Shown in pieces: positions 41,271-47,710 of a stretch of 64,000 nucleotides of DNA. Source of the DNA: Aquabacterium sp. J223 (GTDB lineage Bacteria > Pseudomonadota > Gammaproteobacteria > Burkholderiales > Burkholderiaceae_C). Where the stretch lies: contig NZ_CP088297.1 in NCBI RefSeq assembly GCF_024666615.1, positions 3,576,501 to 3,640,500 on the forward strand, given 5' to 3'. The stretch's first letter is position 1. The number at the start of each line of letters is the position of its first letter. A program made the translations under genes and the position numbers. A model generated the notes under the pieces. It had not been told where the DNA came from. It did not search any database and saw only the letters and a list, made by a program, of their open reading frames with translations.

Positions 41271-42794
41271 ATGCCGCTGAGCGCCTGGGTGGCCTACGCG
41301 CTGTTCGCGCTGGCCGCCGTCGCCCTGTTCCGCTGGCGGCCGCCGGCCGAGGCCGCCTGGGCGGTCTTCCTCGGCGGCTGGCTGCTGCTGCCGGTGGGCG
41401 ACTGGCCGCCGACCCCGGCCGGCCGCTTCCCCTACTGGATCACCGGCCTGGCGCTGCCGTCGGACGTGGGCGGGTCGAAGGCCATGCTGGCGTCGGCGGT
41501 GGCGCTGCTCGGCTCGCTCGTGGCCGACCCTGGCCGCTGGCGGCGGCTGCGGCCGGTGCCGCTGGACGCGCTGCCGCTGCTGTGGTGCCTGGCGCCGCTG
41601 TGGACGGGGCCCTGGCACGCCGACCCGGCGCCCGCGCCGTTGGCCGCCAGTGCCGAGGCCCTGCTGGCCTGGGGCGGGCCCTGGCTGCTGGGCCGCCTGT
41701 ACGCCGCCGACGCCGCCGGCCGGGCCACGCTGCTGCACGCGCTGCGCGCCGCCGGCCTGGCCTGCCTGCCCATCGCGCTGCTGGAAGGCATCCGCGGCCC
41801 CTGGCTGCACGACGCGCTGTACGGCCCGCATCCCTTCCTGGAGGACGGCGCCGAGCGCACCCTCGGCTTCCGGCCGATCGGCTTCTTCGAACACGGCAAC
41901 CAGTACGGCGTGTGGGTGGCGCTGTGCGCGCTGGCCGGCCTGGCGCTGGCGCACGACCGGCGCGGGCGCTGGCTCGCCGGCGTGCTGGTGGTCCAGGCGC
42001 TGGCCGCGCAATCGGTGGGCGCCATCGTGCTGATGGCGATCGGCGCCGTGCTGCTGGCCGTCGGCCCGCGCCCAAGGCGCACCTGGCTGGTCGGCCTGCC
42101 GCTGGCCGCGCTGCTGCTCGCCGGCGTCTACGCCTCCGGCCGCCTGCCCATCCACCACTGGGCCCGCGACACCGCCTGGGGCGCCAAGGCGCTGTCCCTG
42201 TCCCGCACCGCCGGCGGCAACTCCCTGGCCTGGCGGGTGTCGCAGGACCAGAAGCTGGCGCGCGAGGCCATCGCCCGGCCGATGGTCGGCAGCGGCCGCT
42301 GGGACTGGTTCATGGACCGAGGGACCCGGCCCTGGGGCCTGCCCCTGCTGCTGGCCGGCGCCTACGGCCTGCCGGCGCTGGCGGCCGCGCTGGGAATGCT
42401 GCTGCTGCCGTCGTGGGTGTGGGCGTGGCGACGGGCGGGGGAGCACCGGGTTGACCGGGCCGACGACCGGCCGGCCGCGCCATTCGACGCCACGGCAGCG
42501 CTGGCGCTGCTGCCGCTGCTCACGGTCGGGGATGCGCTGCTCAACAGTTTTCTGTTCTTTCCGGCGCTGGCGGTGGCGGGCGGGCTGGCGGCGAGGGGCG
42601 GGGTCCGCGGGTCGAAGCGCCCAGGGCAAAAGCGCCAGCCCATCCGCAGAAACTTAGGCCGCCTATTGCGCAGAACCGTCCTTCGAAAGACGGAGGAACC
42701 GGGGGTTCCCACAGAGGGAGGTCCGCGGCAGCATCGCGCGATGAGTAGGATTTTTATCCGACCCTGCAGCGGTGGCTGCGTGGCGTCCATTTGA
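41271..42794 (+). CDS. O-antigen ligase-like polytopic membrane protein
   Basis: This 507-residue protein has many hydrophobic helices and, around residue 200, the segment GFFEHGNQYGVWVAL typical of O-antigen ligase/Wzy_C proteins. These transfer or polymerise polysaccharide on the periplasmic side of the inner membrane. The last helices end near residue 445 (LLNSFLFFPALAVAGGLAA). The remaining ~60 residues are Arg-rich and unlike the family, and read into AT-richer DNA, ending at 42794 just two bases before the first integron core site. The natural stop may have been lost when the cassette array formed. Confidence 0.75.
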   Translation: MPLSAWVAYALFALAAVALFRWRPPAEAAWAVFLGGWLLLPVGDWPPTPAGRFPYWITGLALPSDVGGSKAMLASAVALLGSLVADPGRWRRLRPVPLDALPLLWCLAPLWTGPWHADPAPAPLAASAEALLAWGGPWLLGRLYAADAAGRATLLHALRAAGLACLPIALLEGIRGPWLHDALYGPHPFLEDGAERTLGFRPIGFFEHGNQYGVWVALCALAGLALAHDRRGRWLAGVLVVQALAAQSVGAIVLMAIGAVLLAVGPRPRRTWLVGLPLAALLLAGVYASGRLPIHHWARDTAWGAKALSLSRTAGGNSLAWRVSQDQKLAREAIARPMVGSGRWDWFMDRGTRPWGLPLLLAGAYGLPALAAALGMLLLPSWVWAWRRAGEHRVDRADDRPAAPFDATAALALLPLLTVGDALLNSFLFFPALAVAGGLAARGGVRGSKRPGQKRQPIRRNLGRLLRRTVLRKTEEPGVPTEGGPRQHRAMSRIFIRPCSGGCVASI

Positions 42795-42805
42795 CGTTAG
42801 GCGCC

Positions 42806-43072
42806 ATGACGTCATTCCTCCGCTTCGTGTTTGGTCCGACCAAATGGTGGGAGTACAAGCTCATCTTTGTGCGGATGGCTGCCGTTGCTCTTTCGCTTCT
42901 TGCGTTCTATGTGCTACTACAGTCCCCCTGGAAGCATCTGGCCACGCCGCTGTTCTGGCTATGCTTTCTTGTGCTTGTCGTGTCAATCACTTATCAGCTT
43001 CTACGGCGGTGGCGCGAGAGCCGCACCCGGGTCCAGCCAGGTACCGAGGCGCGCTCCAACCATGACGCCTAA
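42806..43072 (+). CDS. Cassette gene 1: small two-helix membrane protein
   Basis: This 88-residue protein begins MTSFLRFVFGPTKWWEYK. It has two hydrophobic segments (MAAVALSLLAFYVLL, about residues 23-40, and LFWLCFLVLVVSITYQLL) followed by an Arg-rich tail, so it is probably an inner-membrane protein. Its stop codon lies inside the GCCTAAC core of the following attC site, a common layout for cassette genes. The ATG at 42806 is four bases after the preceding core site; a TTG at 42791 would start before the core and is less likely. No known family. Confidence 0.6.
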   Translation: MTSFLRFVFGPTKWWEYKLIFVRMAAVALSLLAFYVLLQSPWKHLATPLFWLCFLVLVVSITYQLLRRWRESRTRVQPGTEARSNHDA

Positions 43073-43192
43073 CCCCTCCATCGAGCGGACGCGCTACGAC
43101 AAGGCACTCCGGCCGCGAGTCGCACAGGCTCATGTTGCGCCTCACGGCTTCCATGCCTCGCCTTTGCGCGTCGCTCATGTCGAACGTTAGGC
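43067..43192 (+). other. attC recombination site 1
   Basis: This 126-base imperfect palindrome runs from core GCCTAAC (43067-43073) to the complementary core GTTAGGC (43186-43192). Inner complementary arms include GACGCGC (43088-43094) and GCGCGTC (43166-43172). The conserved CGAGCGGAC lies in the left arm and TCGAAC before the right core. Both cores fit the RYYYAAC / GTTRRRY consensus, so this should be a functional site for an integron integrase. Confidence 0.85.
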
Positions 43193-43205
43193 CCCACACG
43201 ACGCA

Positions 43206-43637
43206 ATGCCTCGTCGCCATCCGTCCAAAGCCTTTAAGGAAACACTTGCGCAGCCGCCTGCTCAGTTGACCCCTTTTGCGCGCGCCCTCCTTTGGGCGTT
43301 TCGGAGTGACGCTCGTAGCGTGATTGCAATCGGCTTCTTGTTTGCAGTCGGCATGAGCCTCGGGCACCTACTTCCTGTAGGGTCCGCACCGCTCCGGTCC
43401 ATCGCCACTGCAGCATTTATCTTCCTGATATTCGGCACTTTCGTCGGAGTGGTCCTCGTGACGGAAGAGAACCAGAAGTACGCTTCGTCCGGCGCCTGGC
43501 TTCGGGTCGCCTCTGGAGCTGTGGCACTGGCAGCGATTGCCGTCTTGCTGTCCGCACCCTGGAGCGTGGTAGGGTTTGCCGCCTTGGTTGGCGTCATGCT
43601 CGGCTACGCGGGAATCTATTGGGTCAAGCACATCTAG
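43206..43637 (+). CDS. Cassette gene 2: hypothetical four-helix membrane protein
   Basis: This 143-residue protein has an N-terminal basic soluble stretch (MPRRHPSKAFKETLAQ), then four hydrophobic segments, including SVIAIGFLFAVGMSLGHLL, SIATAAFIFLIFGTFVGVVLV and VVGFAALVGVMLGYAGIYW. A short charged loop (TEENQKYASSGAW) lies between the second and third. It is probably an inner-membrane protein. Codon use is much less GC-biased than in the core genes. It begins 13 bases after attC site 1 and ends 13 bases before site 2, a textbook cassette position. I do not recognise the family. Confidence 0.65.
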   Translation: MPRRHPSKAFKETLAQPPAQLTPFARALLWAFRSDARSVIAIGFLFAVGMSLGHLLPVGSAPLRSIATAAFIFLIFGTFVGVVLVTEENQKYASSGAWLRVASGAVALAAIAVLLSAPWSVVGFAALVGVMLGYAGIYWVKHI

Positions 43638-43650
43638 CCGTGGCAGTGCG

Positions 43651-43779
43651 GCCTAACCCTTCGCTCGAGCGGACCTCCAGCGGCAGAGCCGCCTGGCCCT
43701 TCCGGGGCCAGCAGGATATCGCCCCCTCCAGGGCCAGGCGCCTCTGCCGTCTCCGGCCCGCTCAGCTCGAACGTTAGCC
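43651..43779 (+). other. attC recombination site 2
   Basis: This 129-base imperfect palindrome runs from core GCCTAAC (43651-43657) to GTTAGCC (43773-43779, one mismatch to GTTRRRY). It has a long inner stem: CGGCAGAG (43681-43688) pairs with CTCTGCCG (43742-43749), and GCCTGGCCC (43691-43699) with GGGCCAGGC (43731-43739). GAGCGG near the left core pairs with CCGCTC near the right. It shares the GCTCGAGCGGAC and CTCGAACGTTAG arms with site 1. Confidence 0.82.
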
Positions 43780-44080
43780 ATCACAGATCCAACATGCGCT
43801 TCTCTCAACGCGTCGGCATTGGCAGAGACGGCTAACCCTTCTACAGGGACTTCCCATCGAGTCAACACTTTCGTTGATAGCTCTCTCTCTTGATCCTTTT
43901 CTCATTGCGTGCTTGAAGCCGCAGCACCACAGAGAACAGACTGCACATCTACAGGCGGCCTTGTTGCACCGGTGTCTCGGTGCGGGCCCAGATACCAACC
44001 GCTGGGGCAGGACTCTTCACTCGTCGTCGTAACCCATCTGGTGGCTATTGACGTTCGGCCGCACACTCTCGCCGCCTTGC
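43780..44080 (+). other. Degenerate cassette remnant without a credible gene
   Basis: This stretch follows attC site 2 and holds no convincing coding sequence. About 50 bases in, GGCTAACCCTTCTACAGGGAC (43829 on) resembles the left arm of an attC site but lacks a matching right arm. At 44053-44059, TTGACGTTCGGC resembles the TTGACGTTAGGC at the array entrance with one mutated core base. I read it as a nearly empty or decayed cassette whose attC lost its right half, joined to the next cassette. Short reading frames here lack ribosome-binding sites and normal composition. Confidence 0.45.
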
Positions 44081-44554
44081 ATGAAATCGCTCCGCATACA
44101 CCTCGTCGCTCTCGCGCTTCCTGTTGTCTTTGCAAGCTCGGTCGCACAAACCCTCCCGCCACCGTCGCGTACGGTCTATCGGTGCGAACAGGACGGCAAG
44201 GTGGTGTATTCCGATGCGCCGTGCCTTGGTGCCAAGCGTGTTGACGTCGCTCCAACTCGCGGCTTGGACGCGACAAGCGGGCGTCCTCAAGCCGGCGCTG
44301 ATGTTCGCCGGGAGACGCACAACGAACTGATGTCGGACGCGCTGCGACCACTGCTGAACGAGAGTCCGGAGCAACGCGCAACACGCCACAAGCGCTTCAA
44401 GCTGTCAGCCGCAGCGAAGTCAGAATGCGAGGCCCTGGACGCGCAGATCCCCGAGCTGGAGAGTCAGGAGAAGTCGGCTCGGTCGGACTCCCTCATCCAG
44501 GTCCAGCGGGCGCTTCTGGCTGCAAGAAGCCGGTTCCGCGAACTCAGGTGCTAG
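44081..44554 (+). CDS. Cassette gene: exported DUF4124-like protein
   Basis: This 157-residue protein has a signal peptide (LRIHLVALALPVVFASSVAQ) and then a DUF4124-like domain with the pattern VYRCEQDGKVVYSDAPC. In that family two Cys and a YxC...G...Y(S/T)D..C layout mark small periplasmic proteins of unknown role. The C-terminal half is charged and helical (SEQRATRHKRF-like to LLAARSRFRELRC), ending in Cys. It starts 21 bases after the degenerate core at 44053. It lacks a recognisable attC after it; instead the hairpin GTGCGGC-loop-GCCGCAC (44554-44573) overlaps its stop. Confidence 0.65.
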   Translation: MKSLRIHLVALALPVVFASSVAQTLPPPSRTVYRCEQDGKVVYSDAPCLGAKRVDVAPTRGLDATSGRPQAGADVRRETHNELMSDALRPLLNESPEQRATRHKRFKLSAAAKSECEALDAQIPELESQEKSARSDSLIQVQRALLAARSRFRELRC

Positions 44555-44573
44555 TGCGGCGTTTGGGCCGCAC
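44554..44573 (+). terminator. Hairpin overlapping the DUF4124-like gene stop
   Basis: GTGCGGC (44554-44560) and GCCGCAC (44567-44573) form a perfect 7-base stem with a 6-base loop. No T tract follows, so it could be the core of an eroded attC site rather than a terminator. Confidence 0.3.
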
Positions 44574-44604
44574 AGTCACCGCACCGCCTCTGGAAAGGAA
44601 CTTC

Positions 44605-44814
44605 ATGGCGACCTTCGTGTTGGTTCACGGCGCCTGGGGCGGCGCCCACGGCTTCCGGCATGTCCGTCGGCTTCTGCGGGCACAAGGTCATGAGGTCTCG
44701 ACGCCGAGCCTCACGGGCATCGGCGAGAGGGTTCACCTGGCAAGTCCTCTGGTGAAGCCGGCTGCGGCCACACAAGATGCAAGCTGGTGTGCAACGCAGG
44801 AACGATCGAACTGA
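44605..44814 (+). pseudogene. Truncated alpha/beta hydrolase (N-terminal fragment)
   Basis: The first 50 residues, beginning MATFVLVHGAWGGAHGFRHV and continuing to PSLTGIGERVHLASPLV, are the start of an alpha/beta hydrolase with the HGAWGG oxyanion loop. After VKPAAATQD the similarity ends and the frame stops at 44814, long before the nucleophile Ser, Asp and His that a working enzyme of ~230 residues needs. A GGAAAGGAA ribosome-binding site precedes the ATG. It appears to be the 5' end of a hydrolase gene joined by deletion to unrelated DNA. Confidence 0.7.
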
Positions 44815-44861
44815 CTTCTTTCATCGGCGATCGCAATCACCCTAGGGCGGAGCGGAGCTAC

Positions 44862-44966
44862 ATGTTCGACGAGCAGGCTTTCCGCGCCATCGAGGATGAG
44901 ATCCGACATATCGCCGTTGCGGAGGCCGTCCGAACCAACCTCAGGATGAGCAGGAGTGTCGGCTAA
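44862..44966 (+). pseudogene. C-terminal fragment of an unknown protein preceding attC site 3
   Basis: A frame different from the hydrolase fragment stays open through about 44770-44966 and has protein-like composition (…NAGTIELTSFIGDRNHPRAER, then MFDEQAFRAIEDEIRHIAVA) ending just at the core of attC site 3. The only ATG, at 44862, would give 34 residues, so this is probably the 3' end of a cassette gene whose 5' part was deleted and replaced by the hydrolase fragment. No family recognised. Confidence 0.4.
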
Positions 44967-45028
44967 CCCCTCCATTGAGCGGACAGGTCCCGGCACGCGG
45001 GGTCGTCCGCTTTTGTCGAACGCTCGGC
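44961..45028 (+). other. attC recombination site 3 (short, degenerate right core)
   Basis: It runs from GGCTAAC (44961-44967), followed by the shared arm CCCCTCCATTGAGCGGACAG, to GTCGAACGCTCGGC ending at 45028. The right core reads GCTCGGC where GTTAGGC is expected, so recombination activity is doubtful. The stem AGCGGAC (44978-44984) with GTCCGCT (45005-45011) is perfect. At 68 bases it is much shorter than sites 1 and 2. Confidence 0.7.
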
Positions 45029-45041
45029 GCGGCGATAGCAA

Positions 45042-45326
45042 ATGACCTCAACGTCGCGAGCCGCCCTTGTATGGAGTCTCTTCTTCGCCTCAGTGTCCGC
45101 CGCCGCTGCGTTCGACTTACTGGCGTGGGCATCGCCGTGGTACTTCCCGGGCCAAGGGCTCTTCGTCGTGGTCACCGTCGCGCTGGCTGCGCTCGTCATC
45201 CGCACAGTTGGTGCCACTGTGCGCACTGTCGGGGTTGCGTTAGCCGGTGTCGCGGCAGCTAACTGGTCTGTACTTCAGGGGCTTGCAACGGTCGCTGCCT
45301 GGTCACTCGGCGGTTTCGCGCCCTAG
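45042..45326 (+). CDS. Cassette-like gene: small membrane protein
   Basis: This 94-residue protein is nearly all hydrophobic, with three segments: AALVWSLFFASVSAAAAFDLL, GLFVVVTVALAALVIRTV and TVGVALAGVAAANWSVL. It begins 14 bases after the degenerate core of attC site 3, as a cassette gene would. No attC follows it before the core-type gene at 45403, so it may be the last, partly eroded cassette. Its composition is closer to the array than to the following genes. No known family. Confidence 0.55.
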   Translation: MTSTSRAALVWSLFFASVSAAAAFDLLAWASPWYFPGQGLFVVVTVALAALVIRTVGATVRTVGVALAGVAAANWSVLQGLATVAAWSLGGFAP

Positions 45327-45402
45327 CATCCCTCCGCCCACCAGCGGCCAGCCCCGCCGGGCCCGCCGTTTGCGGCTCAACCGGCTTTGGGCAGAGGTCA
45401 CC

Positions 45403-45759
45403 ATGTCTGAACGCAACAAGGCGGTTCTCCGGGAAGCCAACGCGGCCATCGACCGAGGCGACACCGAGGCGTTTCTGTCGCATTGCACCGAAGACCTGCA
45501 GTGGACGGCGGTGGGCGAGATGACGCTGAGCGGGAAGGACGCCGTTCGTCGGTGGATGGCGACGGCCTACGCCACCCCGCCGCAGTACACCGTCGATGAA
45601 CTCATTGCCGAGGGCGACACGCTGGTGGCCATCGGCGAGATCCTGGCGCAGGACCAGGACGGACGGACCGTGCCTCACCGGTACTGCGATGTCTGGCGGG
45701 TTCGCTCGGGCAAACTGGCAGAGCTGCGGGCGTTCGTCATCCCGGCGTCCGCCACGTAG
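45403..45759 (+). CDS. SnoaL-like / nuclear transport factor 2 family protein
   Basis: This 118-residue protein has the alpha+beta barrel pattern of the SnoaL/NTF2-like family. Opening helix NKAVLREANAAIDRGDTEAF is followed by TEDLQWTAVGEMTLSGKDAV and VAIGEILAQDQDGRTVPHRYCDVWRV, ending AELRAFVIPA. Members range from polyketide cyclases and isomerases to proteins of unknown use, and the active-site residues vary, so function cannot be fixed. GC content is back to genome level here, marking the end of the cassette region. It may be co-transcribed with the cupin gene 52 bases downstream. Confidence 0.8.
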   Translation: MSERNKAVLREANAAIDRGDTEAFLSHCTEDLQWTAVGEMTLSGKDAVRRWMATAYATPPQYTVDELIAEGDTLVAIGEILAQDQDGRTVPHRYCDVWRVRSGKLAELRAFVIPASAT

Positions 45760-45811
45760 CGCGTCCACCGGCTTGCGGCGCTGGCCGCGGGCCTGACCGA
45801 GGAGCAAGCCC

Positions 45812-46228
45812 ATGTCGCCATCGCCAGCGGCCGTGCAAGCGGTGCGCCCCACCGAGGAAGTCGCCACGCTGCAGCGCCTGCCCTATTTCCTCGGCATCTC
45901 GGGCGCGTCGGTCGGGGCCGGCGGCCTGTCCATGCACCTGGTCGTCATTCCGCCCGGCGCCCAGGCGGAGCCGCATGTCCACCTGGGCTACGAGACGGGG
46001 ATCTATGTGCTGGAGGGCACGGTCCGCACGCGCTGGGGCCAGCACCTCGAGCACGAGGTGGTCAGCCGGCCGGGCGAGTTCCTGTTCGTCCCGCCCGGGG
46101 TGCCGCACGACGCGACGAACCTCAGCACCACCGAGCCGGCCCGCGCGGTCGTGGCCCGCAACGACCCCGCCGAGCAGGACAAAGTGGTGCCCTACCGCGT
46201 CGGCCCTCCATCACCCGGGCAGAAATGA
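45812..46228 (+). CDS. Single-domain cupin protein
   Basis: This 138-residue protein has the two cupin motifs. VVIPPGAQAEPHVHLGYETGIYV matches motif 1 (His-x-His and Glu metal ligands), and GEFLFVPPGVPHDATN matches motif 2. It is a small metal-binding beta-barrel protein, often a sugar isomerase, dioxygenase or sensor. The substrate is unknown. It has no N-terminal signal. A symmetric terminator begins within its last codons. Confidence 0.85.
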   Translation: MSPSPAAVQAVRPTEEVATLQRLPYFLGISGASVGAGGLSMHLVVIPPGAQAEPHVHLGYETGIYVLEGTVRTRWGQHLEHEVVSRPGEFLFVPPGVPHDATNLSTTEPARAVVARNDPAEQDKVVPYRVGPPSPGQK

Positions 46229-46259
46229 CGAAGGGCCCCGAGGGGCCCTTCTTCGTCAT
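46225..46259. terminator. Bidirectional terminator between cupin and desaturase genes
   Basis: ATGACGAAG (46225-46233) pairs with CTTCGTCAT (46251-46259), and GGCCCC (46234-46239) with GGGGCC (46242-46247), leaving a small asymmetric bulge. It lies between convergent genes and can serve both. Flanking T tracts are short. Confidence 0.65.
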
Positions 46260-46279
46260 GTGAAGACGCCGCGTCGCGC

Positions 46280-47503
46280 TCAGGCCCTGGCCGCCCGCAG
46301 CTTCAGCGAGAACTCCTGCAGCGCGGCGATGCCGCTTTCCTCGGCCTTCTTGCACCAGGCCTGCAGGTCGTGCACCAGCTGGTCGGCCGACGCGTTGGTG
46401 CGGGTCCAGATGAGGCGCAGCTCCTCGCGCATGGCGACCAGCTTGCCCAGCGTGGCGTGCTCGGCGGCGACGCGGGCCACCTGCGGCTTCACGCCGTGCG
46501 GGATCTTGTCCTCGTCGCGGTGCAGCCAGCGCTTGGCCAGCCGCAGCTCGGAGGCCTGTGCCGCCGTCTTGCCGCCCTGGGCCTTCAGCCGCGCCAGCTC
46601 CTCGGCGCAGCTGCGCTTGAGCGCCTTGCCGTAGCTCGCCATCACCTCGTAGCGGTGGGCGATCAGCGCCTCCAGCGTCTTGTCGTCGGCCACCGGGCGC
46701 ACGTCGCCCAGCTTCAGCTGGGGCGCGGTCTTGCGCACCTTGGCCTGGCCGATGAACTCCAGCGCCTTGATGTAGCCCCAGGCGATGTCGAACTCGTACG
46801 GCTTGACCGACAGCTTGGCGCTGGTCGGGTAGGTGTGGTGGTTGTTGTGCAGCTCCTCGCCGCCGATGAGGATGCCCCAGGGCGAGACGTTGGTGCTGGC
46901 GTCGGCCGCCTCGAAGTTGCGGTAGCCCCACCAGTGGCCGATGCCGTTGATGATGCCGGCGGCGGTGATGGGGATCCACAGCATCTGCACCGCCCACACC
47001 GTCAGGCCGACGGCGCCGAACAGGAACAGGTCGAGGATCAGCATCAGGCCCACGCCCTGCCAGGTGTAGCGGCTGTACAGGTTGCGCTCGATCCAGTCGT
47101 TGGGCACGCCGTGGCTGAACTTGGCCAGCGTCTCCTGGTTCTTCGCCTCGGCGCGGTACATCTCGCTGCCGGTCAGCAGCACGGCCTTGATGCCGCGGGT
47201 CTGCGGGCTGTGCGGGTCGTCCTCGGTCTCGCACTTGGCGTGGTGCTTGCGGTGGATGGCGACCCACTCCTTGGTCACCATGCCGGTGGTCAGCCACAGC
47301 CAGAAGCGGAAGAAGTGCGAGGCGGCCGGCGCGATGTCCAGCGCCCGGTGCGCCTGGGCGCGGTGCAGGAAGATCGTCACCGACGCGATGGTGACGTGGG
47401 TCAGCGCCAGGGTGATCAGCACCAGCTGCCACCAGTTGGCGTCGACAACGCCGTGGGCCAGCCAGTCGACCAGCGCAGCCCACACCGTAGAGAGTTCGTT
47501 CAT
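46280..47503 (-). CDS. Acyl-CoA (fatty acid) desaturase
   Basis: This 407-residue membrane enzyme introduces a double bond into fatty acyl chains, affecting membrane fluidity. The three histidine boxes are HRAQAHRALD, HRKHH and HNNHH, with membrane helices around the first two. The start MNELSTVWAALVD precedes the first helix at the usual distance; an upstream extension has no support. The last ~130 residues form an extra cytoplasmic helical region ending DLQAWCKKAEESGIAALQEF. I recall this extension in related Burkholderiales desaturases. The gene is convergent with the cupin gene. Confidence 0.9.
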   Translation of the reverse strand: MNELSTVWAALVDWLAHGVVDANWWQLVLITLALTHVTIASVTIFLHRAQAHRALDIAPAASHFFRFWLWLTTGMVTKEWVAIHRKHHAKCETEDDPHSPQTRGIKAVLLTGSEMYRAEAKNQETLAKFSHGVPNDWIERNLYSRYTWQGVGLMLILDLFLFGAVGLTVWAVQMLWIPITAAGIINGIGHWWGYRNFEAADASTNVSPWGILIGGEELHNNHHTYPTSAKLSVKPYEFDIAWGYIKALEFIGQAKVRKTAPQLKLGDVRPVADDKTLEALIAHRYEVMASYGKALKRSCAEELARLKAQGGKTAAQASELRLAKRWLHRDEDKIPHGVKPQVARVAAEHATLGKLVAMREELRLIWTRTNASADQLVHDLQAWCKKAEESGIAALQEFSLKLRAARA

Positions 47504-47710
47504 CGAGGTAAATGCCTGAGGAGCCTGAAAGAAGGCGGGCGGATTGTAAGTGGCGCCCCGGGGAACCACCTTACAGCCGACGAGGTTAGACGGCCTGCCG
47601 TCGCAGGGTTCCATCCCGGGGGACGGTATTTCCTGTCCTCATCCGGGCTTCGACCCGGCCCGCGCTGGTCATCCGACCCGTGCAACGCCCATGCCGACGC
47701 GGCCGTGGGG

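Larger units (their letters stand above)
42796..45028 (+). mobile_element. Integron cassette array without integrase (CALIN-type)
   Basis: This region is AT-richer than the genome (about 52% GC in the first cassette) and holds small genes on the plus strand separated by attC-type sites. A lone core GTTAGGC (42796-42802) opens it. Two full sites (43067-43192, 43651-43779) and one degenerate site (44961-45028) share the start pattern (G/C)CTAACCC(C/T)TC...GAGCGGAC and the end pattern TCGAACG(T/C)T... . Genes sit immediately before each site, as in integron cassettes. No tyrosine-recombinase IntI gene or clear attI is present, so excision or insertion would need an integrase supplied elsewhere. 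The right boundary is unclear; the last cassette-like gene ends at 45326. Confidence 0.75.

Noticed and set aside
43909-44244. A 111-codon frame in the degenerate cassette stretch
   Set aside because: It has no ribosome-binding site and Cys/Arg-rich composition, and overlaps the better-supported DUF4124-like gene in another frame.
42796-45326. The accessory region as an insertion sequence or prophage
   Set aside because: No transposase, terminal inverted repeats or phage genes are visible; the repeated attC-like sites explain it better.
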